Of a stretch of DNA of 64,000 nucleotides, positions 47,174-57,032 are shown one piece after another. The first letter of the stretch is position 1; the number at the start of each line of letters is the position of its first letter. The stretch comes from RYN-230 sp963704995 (lineage in GTDB: Bacteria; Actinomycetota; Actinomycetes; Streptosporangiales; Streptosporangiaceae), in the NCBI GenBank assembly GCA_963704995.1, contig CAVPIM010000009.1, positions 1,240,001-1,304,000 on the forward strand. Direction: 5' to 3'. The position numbers were made by a program, and so were the translations under genes. The notes under the pieces were generated by a model that saw nothing but the letters and a program-made list of their open reading frames with translations, was not told where the DNA came from and did not search any database.

Positions 47174-48454
47174 ATGAGGTCATCCAAGGCTGCTCTGATC
47201 ACGAGTTCGCTGCTGACACCGTTGCTCGTGGCCGGGGGAATGCTCGCGGCGGCGGGACCGGCCGCGGCGGGCACGGGTCATGGCCAGCGGGTCCTGTTCG
47301 TGTCGAAAAACGCGAGCTCATCGGGATCCGGCCGGTCCTGCAGCACAGCCAGGTATAAAACCATCGGGTCCGCGGTCAGGGCGGCGGCGCCCTGGTCGGC
47401 CGTGGTGGTATGCCCGGGGAGCTACCACGAGCAGGTGGTCATCAAGAAGCCACTGTCGCTGACCGGCCTGCACGCGACCATCAATCAGAAGGGGGTCACG
47501 CCGTCGTTCGTGGTGAACCCGCCGCACGTCGGGAAGCTGACCATCTTCGCCGGCGTGGTGATCGTCAGTTCCCACGTCCGCGTGCAGGGCTTCACGGTGA
47601 CGAACGCTCTCGGTGAGGGCATCCTGGCCGCTGGGGTGCAGGGCACCATCAGCGACATCACCATCAGGCACAACGCGGTCGTGCATAACGACCTCGGCGG
47701 CGGCGTCCCGCCCGCGTCGGCCTACTTCGAATGCCAGGCGCAGGGGCAGGTTCCCGGTGACTGCGGGGAGGGCGTGCACTTCCTGGCCGTCGCGAATTCC
47801 CAGGTGAGCGGCAACTTCATCGCCGGTAACTCCGGCGGGGTTCTGCTGACCGACGAGACCGGGCCCACGCACAACAACGTGATCGAGAACAACATCGTCA
47901 CCCGCAACGCCTCCGACTGCGGGGTGACCGTGCCCGGCCACAACCCGGCCGCGCTGAACGCGAAGGGCCAGCCGCAGCCGGCCGTGGCCGGTGTCTACGA
48001 CAACGCCATCGTGCATAACGTGATCACCAACAACGGCCTCAAGGGCGAGGGCGCGGGAGTCCTGTTCGCCAACGCCGGGCCGGGCACCGCCTCGTACAAC
48101 AACCTGGTCGAGGGTAACTTCATCGCCGGCAACGAGCTGTCCGGCGTGACCATGCACGCGCACACCCTCGCACCGGGCCAGCACGAGTACCTGAGCGGCA
48201 ACAAGGTCATCGGGAACAGGATCGGGACGAACAACACCGGCGGCGACCCGCTGGACTTCCCGGCCTCGCCCAAGGACACCAAGACCACCGGCGTCCTCGT
48301 GTTCTCCGGCGGCACCCCGGTGCAGACGGTGATCGCCCGCAACCACATCTCCGACAACTCGATCGGCATCTGGCTCAGCCAGCCGGTGCGGGCGTCCGGC
48401 CTCCGCACGAATGCCTTCCACCACGTGACCACGCCGGTTTCGGCCGGTCACTGA
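47174..48454 (+). CDS. Secreted right-handed parallel beta-helix protein
   Basis: A 426-residue secreted protein: signal peptide RSSKAALITSSLLTPLLVAGGMLAAAGPAAAG, then LFVSKNASSSGSGRSCSTARYKTIGSAVRAAAPWSAVVVCPGSYHEQVVIKKPLSL, the standard start of actinomycete pectate-lyase-like beta-helix proteins, followed by many NxIxxN rungs (NVIENNIVTRN, NAIVHNVITNNG, NNLVEGNFIAGNE, NKVIGNRIGTNN, NHISDNSIGIW). No catalytic lyase or hydrolase residues are apparent. Such proteins are thought to bind or process polysaccharide outside the cell. Confidence 0.88.
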   Translation: MRSSKAALITSSLLTPLLVAGGMLAAAGPAAAGTGHGQRVLFVSKNASSSGSGRSCSTARYKTIGSAVRAAAPWSAVVVCPGSYHEQVVIKKPLSLTGLHATINQKGVTPSFVVNPPHVGKLTIFAGVVIVSSHVRVQGFTVTNALGEGILAAGVQGTISDITIRHNAVVHNDLGGGVPPASAYFECQAQGQVPGDCGEGVHFLAVANSQVSGNFIAGNSGGVLLTDETGPTHNNVIENNIVTRNASDCGVTVPGHNPAALNAKGQPQPAVAGVYDNAIVHNVITNNGLKGEGAGVLFANAGPGTASYNNLVEGNFIAGNELSGVTMHAHTLAPGQHEYLSGNKVIGNRIGTNNTGGDPLDFPASPKDTKTTGVLVFSGGTPVQTVIARNHISDNSIGIWLSQPVRASGLRTNAFHHVTTPVSAGH

Positions 48455-48493
48455 TCCGCAGCGGTCACTGATCCAGAACCAGGAAACGCGTGC

Positions 48494-48525
48494 GGCGGCC
48501 CGGCCCCGGAGCTGGCCGGGCCGCC
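48494..48525. terminator. Bidirectional hairpin between convergent genes
   Basis: GGCGGCCCGGCC and GGCCGGGCCGCC pair perfectly over 12 bp around an 8-nt loop, between the beta-helix gene stop (48454) and the helicase stop (48557). It can serve both strands. Confidence 0.75.
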
Positions 48526-48556
48526 TCCGCCCGGCTCGCCGGACCGCGGCGGGCGG

Positions 48557-51500
48557 CTAGCCGAAGAGGGCGCGGATGTCGTCCGCGTCCAGGCGGCCGC
48601 TGAACGCGCCCCCGCTGTCCAGGACACTGGTGAACAGCTCAGCCTTGCGCGCCTGCAGGGCGAGGACTTTCTCCTCGATGGTGCCGGCCGAGATCAGCCG
48701 GTACACCATCACGTTGCGGGACTGGCCGATCCGGTGGGTCCGGTCCACGGCCTGGGCCTCGGTGGCCGGATTCCACCACGGGTCGAGCAGGAAGCAGTAG
48801 TCGGCCTCGGTGAGGTTCAGGCCGACGCCGCCCGCCTTGAGGCTGATCAGGAAGGCCGGGGCGGTGCCGCCGCGGAACCGCGCCACCTCCGCCGCCCGGT
48901 CCCGGGTCTTGCCGTCCAGGTAGCAGCACTCGATCCCGGCCGCCTCCAGCCGTTCCCTGACGTGGCCCAGGAACCGGGTGAACTGGCTGAACACCAGCGC
49001 CCGGTGGCCGCCGGCCGCGACGTCCTGCAGCTGGCCCAGCAGCATGTCGATCTTGGCGCACGGCATGTCCATGTGCGCGTCGTCGATGAGCGCGGCGTGC
49101 AGGCTGAGCTGGCGCAGCAGGGTCAGCGAGCGCAGGATCGTGAACCGGTTGGCGTCCAGGTCATCGATCAGTTTGAGCACTTTCTGCCGTTCGCGTTGCA
49201 GCTGGGTCTGGTACAGCTTGCGGTGCCGCGGATGCAGCTCCACCTCCAGCACCTGTTCCTGCTTGGCGGGCAAGTCGGCGGCCACCTGCTCCTTGGTGCG
49301 CCTGCGTACCAGCGGCCTGATCCGGCGCCGCAGCTGGGCGAGCAATTCGGCCTGGCCGTCTTTCTCGATCGGCTTCGCGTAGTACTCGCGGAACCGGCCG
49401 GGGTCGGGAAACAGGCCCGGCGCCGTGATCGACAGCAGCGACCACAGCTCCATCAGGTTGTTCTCCATCGGCGTGCCGGTAATGGCGATCTTGACCGGGG
49501 CGGGCAGCCGCCGGGCGCACTGGTAGGTCTTGGACTGGTGGTTCTTGACGTTCTGGGCCTCGTCCAGGATCAGGCCGGCCCAGGGCAGGCCGGTGTAGGC
49601 GTCGACGTCCATGCGCAGCAGCGTGTACGAGGTGACCACCGCGCCGGCGCCGGCCGCGATCTCGCTGAGGGACTGGCCCCGGCGGCCGGTGGTCCCGGTG
49701 ATCGCCACCACCGGGAGGCCGGGCGCGAACCGGGCGGCTTCGGCGGCCCAGTTGGACACCACGCTGGTCGGGGCGACGATGAGGAACGGCGGAAGGCCGG
49801 GATCAGCCTCCCGGGCCTGGCAGATGAGCGCGAGGGCCTGAAGCGTCTTGCCCAGGCCCATGTCGTCGGCGAGGATGCCGCCGAGCTGGTGCTGCCACAG
49901 GAAAGCCAGCCAGCCGAACCCCTCCCGCTGGTAGGGGCGCAGCTCCGCGTGAAGACTGCGCGGCGGCTCCGGGGCGGCCAGGGCCTGCGCCGACAGCAGC
50001 CCGCTCACCTGCTGCTGCCAGCGCTGAGCCTGGCGGCCGACGACGCCAAGCTCGGTCAGCTCGGCCCAGAACCCGGCCTGGAACCGGCTGATCTTCAGCC
50101 CGTCACCGGGCGCGTCGCGCAGGGCCCGGGCCTCCTCGATCAGCCGGGCCAGGGCGCGAAGTTCGGGCTTCTGGAGCGAGAAGTAGGCACCGTCGGACAG
50201 CAGCAGATAGGGCTCGCCGCGGCTGAGCGCCGTGAAGACGTCCGCGAAGGGGACCTCCCGCCCGGCCACGGTGATGGTGATGCCCAAGTCGAACCAGTCC
50301 GGGTCCTGCGCCACCTCATCGGCGGACACGCTGATGGACAGCGAGTCGCCGGCCTCCCGGTAGTCGGCGGGATCACCCGTGATCTCGACCGTGACGTCCG
50401 GGTGATCCGCCAGCCGCGGCAGCACCTCGGTGCTGAACCGCATGGTGTCCAGGCCGCTGAGCCGGACCAGCGGGGCCAGTGAGGGCTGCGGCTGGTCCGA
50501 CACCGGATCGGTCCGGAGCAGCCCGAAACGGCCCGGAGCCAGGCCCAGGCTGGCCACGATCGCCCGCTCGGCGGCGACGTCACGGTACGCGGCCTCGGCC
50601 GCGGGTGCCTGCACCGGCACGCGCAGTGGCGACTCCCCGACCTGGTAGGCCCAGGCGCAGCTGAGCTCGAGGTCGTGGCGGCCCGTGTAGGCGGCGTGCA
50701 GCAGCAGCGCGGGGCCGGTGATCTGCGGCGGGGTGAACGCGTCATCGGAGGAGATGATGGTCGCCGCGGTACGCAGCCTCGGGTAGTACGACTCCTGGAA
50801 CCGGGTCAGCTCCACGGCCGGGATCTCGACCCGCTGCCCGGCCAGCGCCATCCGCTGCAGCTGCGGCGGGACGGGCTTGACCATCCGGGCCAGCTGGAAT
50901 CGCCACCGGGCGTGGTCGCCGCTGCGCCGGGTCTCGGCGCGGCCGGCGTAGACCAGGCCATGCCCCCCGGTGCCGATGAACGAGATCACGGCGATGGCGG
51001 CCGGGTCGCCGTCGACGCGGATCTGCGGGGTGATCACCAGCGGTCCGGACTGGCCGGCCCGGGTCAGGTCCAGGCAGAGTTCCGCGGTGCGGTACCCATC
51101 CAGCAGCCCCAGGTTGTGGCCGCGGACCAGCCGCAGGCCGAGCGCGGCCGCCTCGTCCAGGAGCGGCCAGAGCTGGCGTGATTCGAAGGCGGACAGGTCG
51201 ATGAACTTGTCGTCGCCGTATCCGTAGCCGTACATGAGAGGCGGGCCGCTGCGGGCCCGGTAGACCGCGTACATCTCCTGCAGCAGCTGGACCTGCGGGG
51301 CCGGCCAGCCGTCGTATCCGTACTGGGAATCCAGCTTGGCCCAGCTCAGTGACCGGCCGACCCAGCCCTTGCGGCCCGGCTGGACCAGCCGGGCCATCAG
51401 CCGGGGCGGCTCGTCACCTTCGGCCCGTCCGCGCAGGTGAGCGGGCGGCGCAGCAGCGTCCAGAGTCAGCTCGATGCCGAGCAGCGGCGCGGATGGCTGG

Positions 51501-51928
51501 CCGCTGCCGGCGGCTGGCTGCGGCTTCAGCCAGGACTGCACGGACTGCTCCCATGTCAGCGCCCGGGCCATGGTCTCAGCGGGGCGTGCGGCGCCGATCC
51601 GGGCTAGCTGCGCCTGGGACGCGGCCAGCACGAGCGCGACGACATGCTTGCAGTCGAACCCGACCGGGCAGCTGCAGTGCCCCTGGTCGAACGCCAGCAC
51701 CGACTCCCCGGCCGGATGGAAGTAGGCCACGGTCTCGTATCGCGCGCCGGCGCTGCCGCGCACACTCCCCTGCAGCTCGTTCAGCCCGCGATCCCAGTGC
51801 ATCCGGGTGACGGCGCCGTCCCGCAGGTACTGGACGCCGCGGTCGTAACTGGTCCTTCCGGCCGCGGTGACGAGCGACGTGGCATCGACGGCCGGCCAGC
51901 CTTTGTCGGGCAGCGCCACGTATCGCAT
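48557..51928 (-). CDS. SWIM zinc finger–SNF2 family helicase
   Basis: A 1,123-residue double-strand DNA translocase of the bacterial SNF2 class. Residues 1–100 form a SWIM zinc finger (C85, C87, C93, H95 in GHCSCPVGFDCKH). A long middle domain (100–640) of family-specific sequence follows. The C-terminal ATPase has motif I DDMGLGKT, motif II ILDEAQNVK, III AITGTPMENN, and the helicase C part AGGVGLNLTEADYCFLLDPWWNPATEAQAVDRTHRIGQ. No frame break. Such proteins remodel nucleic-acid-protein complexes or restart repair; the cellular target is unknown. Confidence 0.93.
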   Translation of the reverse strand: MRYVALPDKGWPAVDATSLVTAAGRTSYDRGVQYLRDGAVTRMHWDRGLNELQGSVRGSAGARYETVAYFHPAGESVLAFDQGHCSCPVGFDCKHVVALVLAASQAQLARIGAARPAETMARALTWEQSVQSWLKPQPAAGSGQPSAPLLGIELTLDAAAPPAHLRGRAEGDEPPRLMARLVQPGRKGWVGRSLSWAKLDSQYGYDGWPAPQVQLLQEMYAVYRARSGPPLMYGYGYGDDKFIDLSAFESRQLWPLLDEAAALGLRLVRGHNLGLLDGYRTAELCLDLTRAGQSGPLVITPQIRVDGDPAAIAVISFIGTGGHGLVYAGRAETRRSGDHARWRFQLARMVKPVPPQLQRMALAGQRVEIPAVELTRFQESYYPRLRTAATIISSDDAFTPPQITGPALLLHAAYTGRHDLELSCAWAYQVGESPLRVPVQAPAAEAAYRDVAAERAIVASLGLAPGRFGLLRTDPVSDQPQPSLAPLVRLSGLDTMRFSTEVLPRLADHPDVTVEITGDPADYREAGDSLSISVSADEVAQDPDWFDLGITITVAGREVPFADVFTALSRGEPYLLLSDGAYFSLQKPELRALARLIEEARALRDAPGDGLKISRFQAGFWAELTELGVVGRQAQRWQQQVSGLLSAQALAAPEPPRSLHAELRPYQREGFGWLAFLWQHQLGGILADDMGLGKTLQALALICQAREADPGLPPFLIVAPTSVVSNWAAEAARFAPGLPVVAITGTTGRRGQSLSEIAAGAGAVVTSYTLLRMDVDAYTGLPWAGLILDEAQNVKNHQSKTYQCARRLPAPVKIAITGTPMENNLMELWSLLSITAPGLFPDPGRFREYYAKPIEKDGQAELLAQLRRRIRPLVRRRTKEQVAADLPAKQEQVLEVELHPRHRKLYQTQLQRERQKVLKLIDDLDANRFTILRSLTLLRQLSLHAALIDDAHMDMPCAKIDMLLGQLQDVAAGGHRALVFSQFTRFLGHVRERLEAAGIECCYLDGKTRDRAAEVARFRGGTAPAFLISLKAGGVGLNLTEADYCFLLDPWWNPATEAQAVDRTHRIGQSRNVMVYRLISAGTIEEKVLALQARKAELFTSVLDSGGAFSGRLDADDIRALFG

Positions 51929-52051
51929 GGCGGAAAGCTATCCCTGCCCGCCGACACTGTCCCGCCCGCCACGGGCCTCCGCGTCACCATCCACGCGTTA
52001 GCATGGCCGGCCTTCAGGGCATGGGCGCGGATGCGGAACCTGGAGGAGACC

Positions 52052-53287
52052 ATGGAACGGATCAATGCCGGGCTGCTGATCCCCGGCCGCGGTGAGCCGG
52101 TCCGCGACGCGACGGTCCTGATCGACGGCGCGAAGATCACCTACGCCGGACCGGCGGCCAGCGCGCCGGCCGCGCCGGGGGCGGCCATCCACAGCGCGGC
52201 GACCGTGCTGCCGGGGTTGTGGGACTGCCATGGGCACTTCATGGGCAGCCGGACGCTGGACCTGGCGCGGCTGGCGCAGGAGCCCACGCCACTGCGCGCG
52301 GCCCGGTCGGCCCGTGACCTGGCCAACGCGCTGGACGCCGGCATCACCTCGGTACGCGAGGTCGGCGGCCTCGGCATCTACCTGGCCCAGGCCGTCCGCG
52401 AGGGGCTGCTCGACGGGCCGTCGATCTACCCGGCTGGCGCCGTGCTCAGCACCACGGGCGGCCACGGCGACCTGCACTGTTACCCGCTGTCGTGGGTGGA
52501 GGAGTTCGGCCAGCAGGATGGGACGTTCCGGCTGGCCGACGGCACCTCCGAGTGCATGCGCGCGGTCCGGGAGCAGCTGCGCCGGGGCGCGGCCGTGATC
52601 AAGGTCTGCGCCTCGGGCGGCGTGCTTTCCGAGGTGGACCATCCGGTGCACCAGCAGTTCACCGACACCGAACTGCGGACGATCGTCGAGGTGGCCGCGC
52701 TGGCCGACCGGGTGGTGGCGGCGCACTGCCACGGCAAGCCCGGCATCATGGCCGCGCTGCAGGCCGGGGTCGCGACCATCGAGCACGGCACCTACCTGGA
52801 CGAGGAGGCCTGCGACGCGATGCGCGAGACGGGCACGATCCTGGTCCCCACCCGGACGATCATCGAGAACATCCTGGCCGACCTGTCGAAGGTCCCGCCG
52901 TACGCGGCGGCCAAGCTGACGGCCATCGCGGGCGTTCACGCCGACATGGTCCGGATGGCGATCGAGCGCGGCGTGACCATCGCCATGGGCACCGATCTCG
53001 GCCTGACCGGGCTGGACCTCCCGGGCGCCTGGGGGACCAACGGGACAGAACTGCGGCACCTGGTCACCCTCGGCATGACCCCCCGGCAGGCGATCGAGGC
53101 CGCCACCGCCACCGCGCCACGCACCCTCGGCCCGCAGGCACCGCGCAGCGGACTCCTGGCCGATGGCTACGACGCCGATCTGATCACCGTGGACGGGAAC
53201 CCGCTGGACGATATTTCCCTGCTCGCGGATCCAGGCCGGATCACCACGGTCTGGTCCGGGGGACGCCAGGTCAAAGGCACTTCGTGA
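52052..53287 (+). CDS. Metal-dependent amidohydrolase family protein
   Basis: A 411-residue enzyme of the amidohydrolase superfamily (imidazolonepropionase/prolidase-like). The beta-sandwich edge IDGAKITYAGP precedes the metal site VLPGLWDCHGHFMG (HxH), VASG-like IKVCASGGVLSE, VVAAHCHGKPGI, IEHGTYLD and IAMGTDLGLT (Asp), then TATAPRTLGPQAPRSGLLADGYDADLITVDGNPL. ATG 52052 follows GGAGGAGA. The substrate is not predictable from sequence. Confidence 0.88.
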   Translation: MERINAGLLIPGRGEPVRDATVLIDGAKITYAGPAASAPAAPGAAIHSAATVLPGLWDCHGHFMGSRTLDLARLAQEPTPLRAARSARDLANALDAGITSVREVGGLGIYLAQAVREGLLDGPSIYPAGAVLSTTGGHGDLHCYPLSWVEEFGQQDGTFRLADGTSECMRAVREQLRRGAAVIKVCASGGVLSEVDHPVHQQFTDTELRTIVEVAALADRVVAAHCHGKPGIMAALQAGVATIEHGTYLDEEACDAMRETGTILVPTRTIIENILADLSKVPPYAAAKLTAIAGVHADMVRMAIERGVTIAMGTDLGLTGLDLPGAWGTNGTELRHLVTLGMTPRQAIEAATATAPRTLGPQAPRSGLLADGYDADLITVDGNPLDDISLLADPGRITTVWSGGRQVKGTS

Positions 53288-53346
53288 GCAGGACGTCGCT
53301 GTCGCGGCCCTGATGACACAGCACCCGAACGTGACGGCCCGCGCCG

Positions 53347-54401
53347 TCAGGGCCGGCCTTTGACCCCGATTCCGTAGATCGCGGCCTGGTAGTTCCCGGT
53401 GGCGTTCTGCGGCAGCATGGTGAACCACACCAATACATAGCGGCCGGTCACGGGACGGGCCAGCGTCAGCCTGACCACGCCTCCGGGGCCGGACGACCGG
53501 GCGACCCGCGGCATGTCCGCCAGGACCGGCTGGCTGCCGACGCGGACCGCGAAGCGGGTACCCGCGGCCGCGCCGAGGGTGACCCGGATCGCGGTGACCG
53601 TGACCGGATGGCCCATGTCCACGATCAGGCCGGTACCGCCGTACAGGTTCCCGAACCGGGGGGTGGTGTACCAGTCGGTGTGCCACGCGGTGCCGGGCAG
53701 GCCGTCGATGGCGAGGTGCGCGTCCTGCGGGTCGTCACCCCGGCCCAGGCCACCGTGCACGCCGAACGCGGCCGCGCTCACCGGGGTCATCGTGTGCGCA
53801 CGGCCGCGGCTGCCCCGCGGGCGGCGCGGCTGACGGGCTTCCCGGCGGGGAGCCGGCGTGGCCGCCGGGGCGCCCGACGGCGTGGCCGCCGGGGCCCGGC
53901 CCGGCCGTGGCCCGCGCGGAGCGGGCCGCGTCCGGGCGTCCCCCCGAGCCGTTCGCGGCCTGGGTGGGGTGGGCGTTACTGTCGGCGGCGGAGAGCCCGG
54001 CCGGCCCGGGCTTCGGGGCCCCCATCATCTGGTAGCCGACGAACGCGAGCACGATCAGCACGGCCGCCACGCCGAACACCAGCATGAACGCTGGCGTGCG
54101 GTGCCAGTGCGGCCGCCGGCCCGGACAGTTCGAGCAGTTCGTCGAGGCTGGTCGCGGCGACCGGCCCGGTGGCCCGGTGCGCCCGGTCGTACTCCTCGAT
54201 CAGCGGCCCGGGGTCCGCCCCGACCACCTCGGCGATGTCACGGATGTTCCCCCGGGCGTAGAAGTCGCCGCCGCACATCGAGTAGTCATCGGCCTCCATA
54301 CCGCGGATGATCAGCGGCCTGATCCGGGTCTGCTCGCTGACCTGGGCCACGCTGAGGCCTGCCTGGTGGCGGGCTTGCGCCAGGGTCTCGCCGATGCTCA
54401 C
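53347..54401 (-). pseudogene. RodZ-like HTH–TM–discoidin protein, two frameshifts
   Basis: From GTG 54401 (GGGAGG 6 nt upstream) an HTH_25 domain reads SIGETLAQARHQAGLSVAQVSEQTRIRPLIIRGMEADDYSMCGGDFYARGNIRDIAEVVGADPGPLIEEYD, then LDELLEL. After a frame change near 54110 a TM helix (FMLVFGVAAVLIVLAFVGYQMM) and a Pro/Gly/Ala linker follow; after another near 53790 a discoidin-like external domain (HLAIDGLPGTAWHTDW, LIVDMGHPVTVTAIRVTLG) ends at 53347. This is the domain order of actinomycete RodZ-type DNA-binding/membrane proteins with a carbohydrate-binding-like ending. Each break fits one base change. Confidence 0.82.
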
Positions 54402-54656
54402 GCGACACCTCCCGTGCCCTCGGGCCCCAGCTGCCACAGGGATCGCGCGGCACTCGGGGGCCATGCTTCCATCATCGCCGTTACACCAGTCTCTAACCGC
54501 CAGCCCGGCCACGATGCCTGATGCTTGCCTTGCCTCGCAGGCAGCACGGGACGCTGGGACAGCCGGCCGGGCGGATCGTTGCGGCGCTGGAGGATTTTCC
54601 CGGCCCGGCCGCGACGGAGGTTCCGCCATCATCGCGGCAGCGGCGACGATTCCCGT

Positions 54657-56798
54657 CTACCGGAGGCCGCGCAGTTCGATGCACGCCAGCGCCACGTCGT
54701 CGGCCAGGATCTCGCCCTGGGTCAGGGCGGTCAGCAGGCTCTGGCACCACGCGCCGATATCACGGTCGCGGTGGCGCCGGGCGGCCTGCGCGAGCCGGCC
54801 GAAGCCGGCGTCGATCGGCTCGGCCCGGCGCTCGATCAGCCCGTCGGTGTACAGGACGAGCCGGGCGCCCGGCTTCGCCGTCACGGTGGCCTGCCCGTGC
54901 GGTTCACCGAAGCCGAGTGCGGCGGACCGGCCGCCGTCCAGGTAGGTCACGGCGTCCCCGTCGGCCAGCAACGGCGGCGGGTGACCCGCGCAGGCGTAGG
55001 TCAGCGTCAGCCCGGCCGGGTCGTACTCGGCGTACACGACCGTGGCGAAGTCGGTCCCCGACAGGTCCGGGCACGCCTGGTCGAGGGCGTCCAGGACCGC
55101 CGCGGGCTGGGCGCCGCTGAGCGCGGCGTAGCGCAGCAGCAGCTGCAGGCGGCCCATGGCGGCGGCCGCGGCCAGGTCATGGCCGACCACGTCCCCCGCG
55201 GCGCAGCCGATCCGGCCGCCCGGCAGCTCGAACACGTCGTACCAGTCGCCGCCGACCTCCTGGCTCTGATTGGCCGGACGGTAGCTCGCGCCGATGCCGG
55301 CCCCGGGCAGCTCCGCCGGGAGGCGGGGCAGCAGGGCCTGCTGAAGCTGGCGGGCCGCGGCGTACTCCGCCTCGTAGAGCCGCGCCCGTTCCAGGGCCTG
55401 CCCGGCCAGCTCGGCCAGCGTCTCGGCGACCGAGACGAGGTCGCCGCCCGGCGCCCCCTCGTCGGCGAACCCGAAGGCGAGCGCGCCGATCGTGCGCCCG
55501 CCCGCGCGCACCGGGATGTTCAGCACGCTGGAGGTTCCGGTCGCCTCGTGCGTGTGGGCCGCCTGCGGGAACCGCGCGGCGATCTCGTCCAGCGAGGCCA
55601 GCATCAGCGTCTGCCCGGTGCGCACGGTCCAGCCGACGGGCGTGCGGTCGGCCTCCCGGACCGGGATCTCCGCGAACTCCCGCCCGATGTCAGCGGGGAA
55701 TCCGGGCGTGGTGCGGGTGCGCAGGACCTCACCGGCGTCGTCCAGGATGGCCACCACGCCGTGCCCGGCGACCAGGCTCAGTCCCTCGTCGACCAGGATC
55801 GCGGCGATCTGGTCCGACGTCACCGCGGTGGCCAGGCCCGCGGTCACCGCCTGCAGCGCCTGCAGCCGGACGCGCGCCGCCCGCTCCGCGTCGAGGAGCT
55901 GGGCGCGGGCCAGCGCCTGGGCGGCCGACCCGGCCAGGCTGGTGATGAAGGCCCGCTCGGTGGCGTGCAGGACGTGCGGGGCGGCCCAGTAGGCGGTCAG
56001 CACGCCGGTCACCTGGCCGCCGGTGATCAGGGGGGTGGCCAGCAGCGCGCTGACCCCGCCACCCGCCCGGACGCCGGCCAGGTGCGGGAACGCCTCGTCG
56101 AACGCCTCCGGGCCGGGGTAGAAGATCAGCTCGCGGCGGCGCCAGGCGCGGGTGGCGGGCGCATCCAGCGTGGTCGCGAACTCCGCGTAGTCGGTGGCGG
56201 CCGGCTCGGCGATCCCGTCGGTCAGCACCCGGCGCATGGCCTGGCCGCCCGGGAGCACGTCCAGGATGACCGCCCCGCTCGCCCCCAGGGACCGCCGCAC
56301 GTGGCCGATCAGCGTCCGGGCCACCTCGCTGACCGTGATGTCCCGGGCCAGGTCCGTCGCCAGGGCGGCCAGCCGCTCACCGCTGCCGGTGAGCAGCTCG
56401 GCCGCGGGCAGCAGCGCCGTGTCGCGGACGAACGTCACCCAGGTCAGCGGCTCGTCGCTGAGCACCGCCCCCGCCACCTCGACGGTCAGGCGTGTCCCGT
56501 CCCGGCGGACGTACTCCTTCAGGTGCGGCCCGTAGCTGCCGTACGCCTTCAGCTCCGCGACCGCGTCGTCGTCCAGGTCCGTCCACTCCGGCGGGCTGAG
56601 CGCCCGCCAGTGGACGCGGCCCTCCTCCAGTTCCTGGCGGCTGTACCCGGCGATGCGCAGGAAGGCGTCGTTCGCGTCCAGGACCCCGTCCGGGGTCGAG
56701 GTGACCCGGCCGACGAGGTTGGCGCCCGCCATCCGGCCCAGCGCGGCCAGCGCGGCCAGCGGGCGAGGCGGCACGTTGCGGCCAGTATCGGCGGGCAC
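54657..56798 (-). CDS. PAS–GAF–GAF–SpoIIE serine phosphatase (RsbU-like)
   Basis: A 713-residue signalling phosphatase. PAS domain (about 25–130, GYSRQELEEGRVHWRALSPPEW), GAF1 (150–310), GAF2 (310–470), then PP2C/SpoIIE (475–713): QQALLPRLPAELPGAGIGASYRPANQSQEVGGDWYDVFELPGGRIGCAAGDVVGHDLAAA, YACAGHPPPLLADG, LVLYTDGLIERR, LADDVALACIEL. All metal-binding Asp positions are present. Such phosphatases dephosphorylate anti-anti-sigma factors in stress-response switching. No anti-sigma or STAS gene is adjacent, so its partner is elsewhere. Confidence 0.92.
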   Translation of the reverse strand: MPADTGRNVPPRPLAALAALGRMAGANLVGRVTSTPDGVLDANDAFLRIAGYSRQELEEGRVHWRALSPPEWTDLDDDAVAELKAYGSYGPHLKEYVRRDGTRLTVEVAGAVLSDEPLTWVTFVRDTALLPAAELLTGSGERLAALATDLARDITVSEVARTLIGHVRRSLGASGAVILDVLPGGQAMRRVLTDGIAEPAATDYAEFATTLDAPATRAWRRRELIFYPGPEAFDEAFPHLAGVRAGGGVSALLATPLITGGQVTGVLTAYWAAPHVLHATERAFITSLAGSAAQALARAQLLDAERAARVRLQALQAVTAGLATAVTSDQIAAILVDEGLSLVAGHGVVAILDDAGEVLRTRTTPGFPADIGREFAEIPVREADRTPVGWTVRTGQTLMLASLDEIAARFPQAAHTHEATGTSSVLNIPVRAGGRTIGALAFGFADEGAPGGDLVSVAETLAELAGQALERARLYEAEYAAARQLQQALLPRLPAELPGAGIGASYRPANQSQEVGGDWYDVFELPGGRIGCAAGDVVGHDLAAAAAMGRLQLLLRYAALSGAQPAAVLDALDQACPDLSGTDFATVVYAEYDPAGLTLTYACAGHPPPLLADGDAVTYLDGGRSAALGFGEPHGQATVTAKPGARLVLYTDGLIERRAEPIDAGFGRLAQAARRHRDRDIGAWCQSLLTALTQGEILADDVALACIELRGLR

Positions 56799-57032
56799 TC
56801 GTGGACCTTTCGCGACGAGGAGGCGGTTGACCGGAGATTCAGGGAGCTTACGGGCAGGATTGTGGGATCTTGGACCTCAGTCCAGTGACGAACGTCCCGA
56901 GGCTCGTGACGGCCGGCCCGCGTCCGGGAACGTCAGCGCTGGCGGCCGACCGCCATCCGGACGCCCGTCCGCCCGTGTACCGGTCCGGCTGCGGACCTGG
57001 TCCGGCTATGTACCGCGGCGACCGGCCGCTCG

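Noticed and set aside
48734..50482. 582-codon plus-strand open frame
   Set aside because: Lies opposite the SNF2 helicase ATPase motifs; no domain of its own.
54525..56888. 787-codon plus-strand open frame
   Set aside because: Shadow of the SpoIIE phosphatase gene; low-complexity Arg/Gly/Gln content and no domain.
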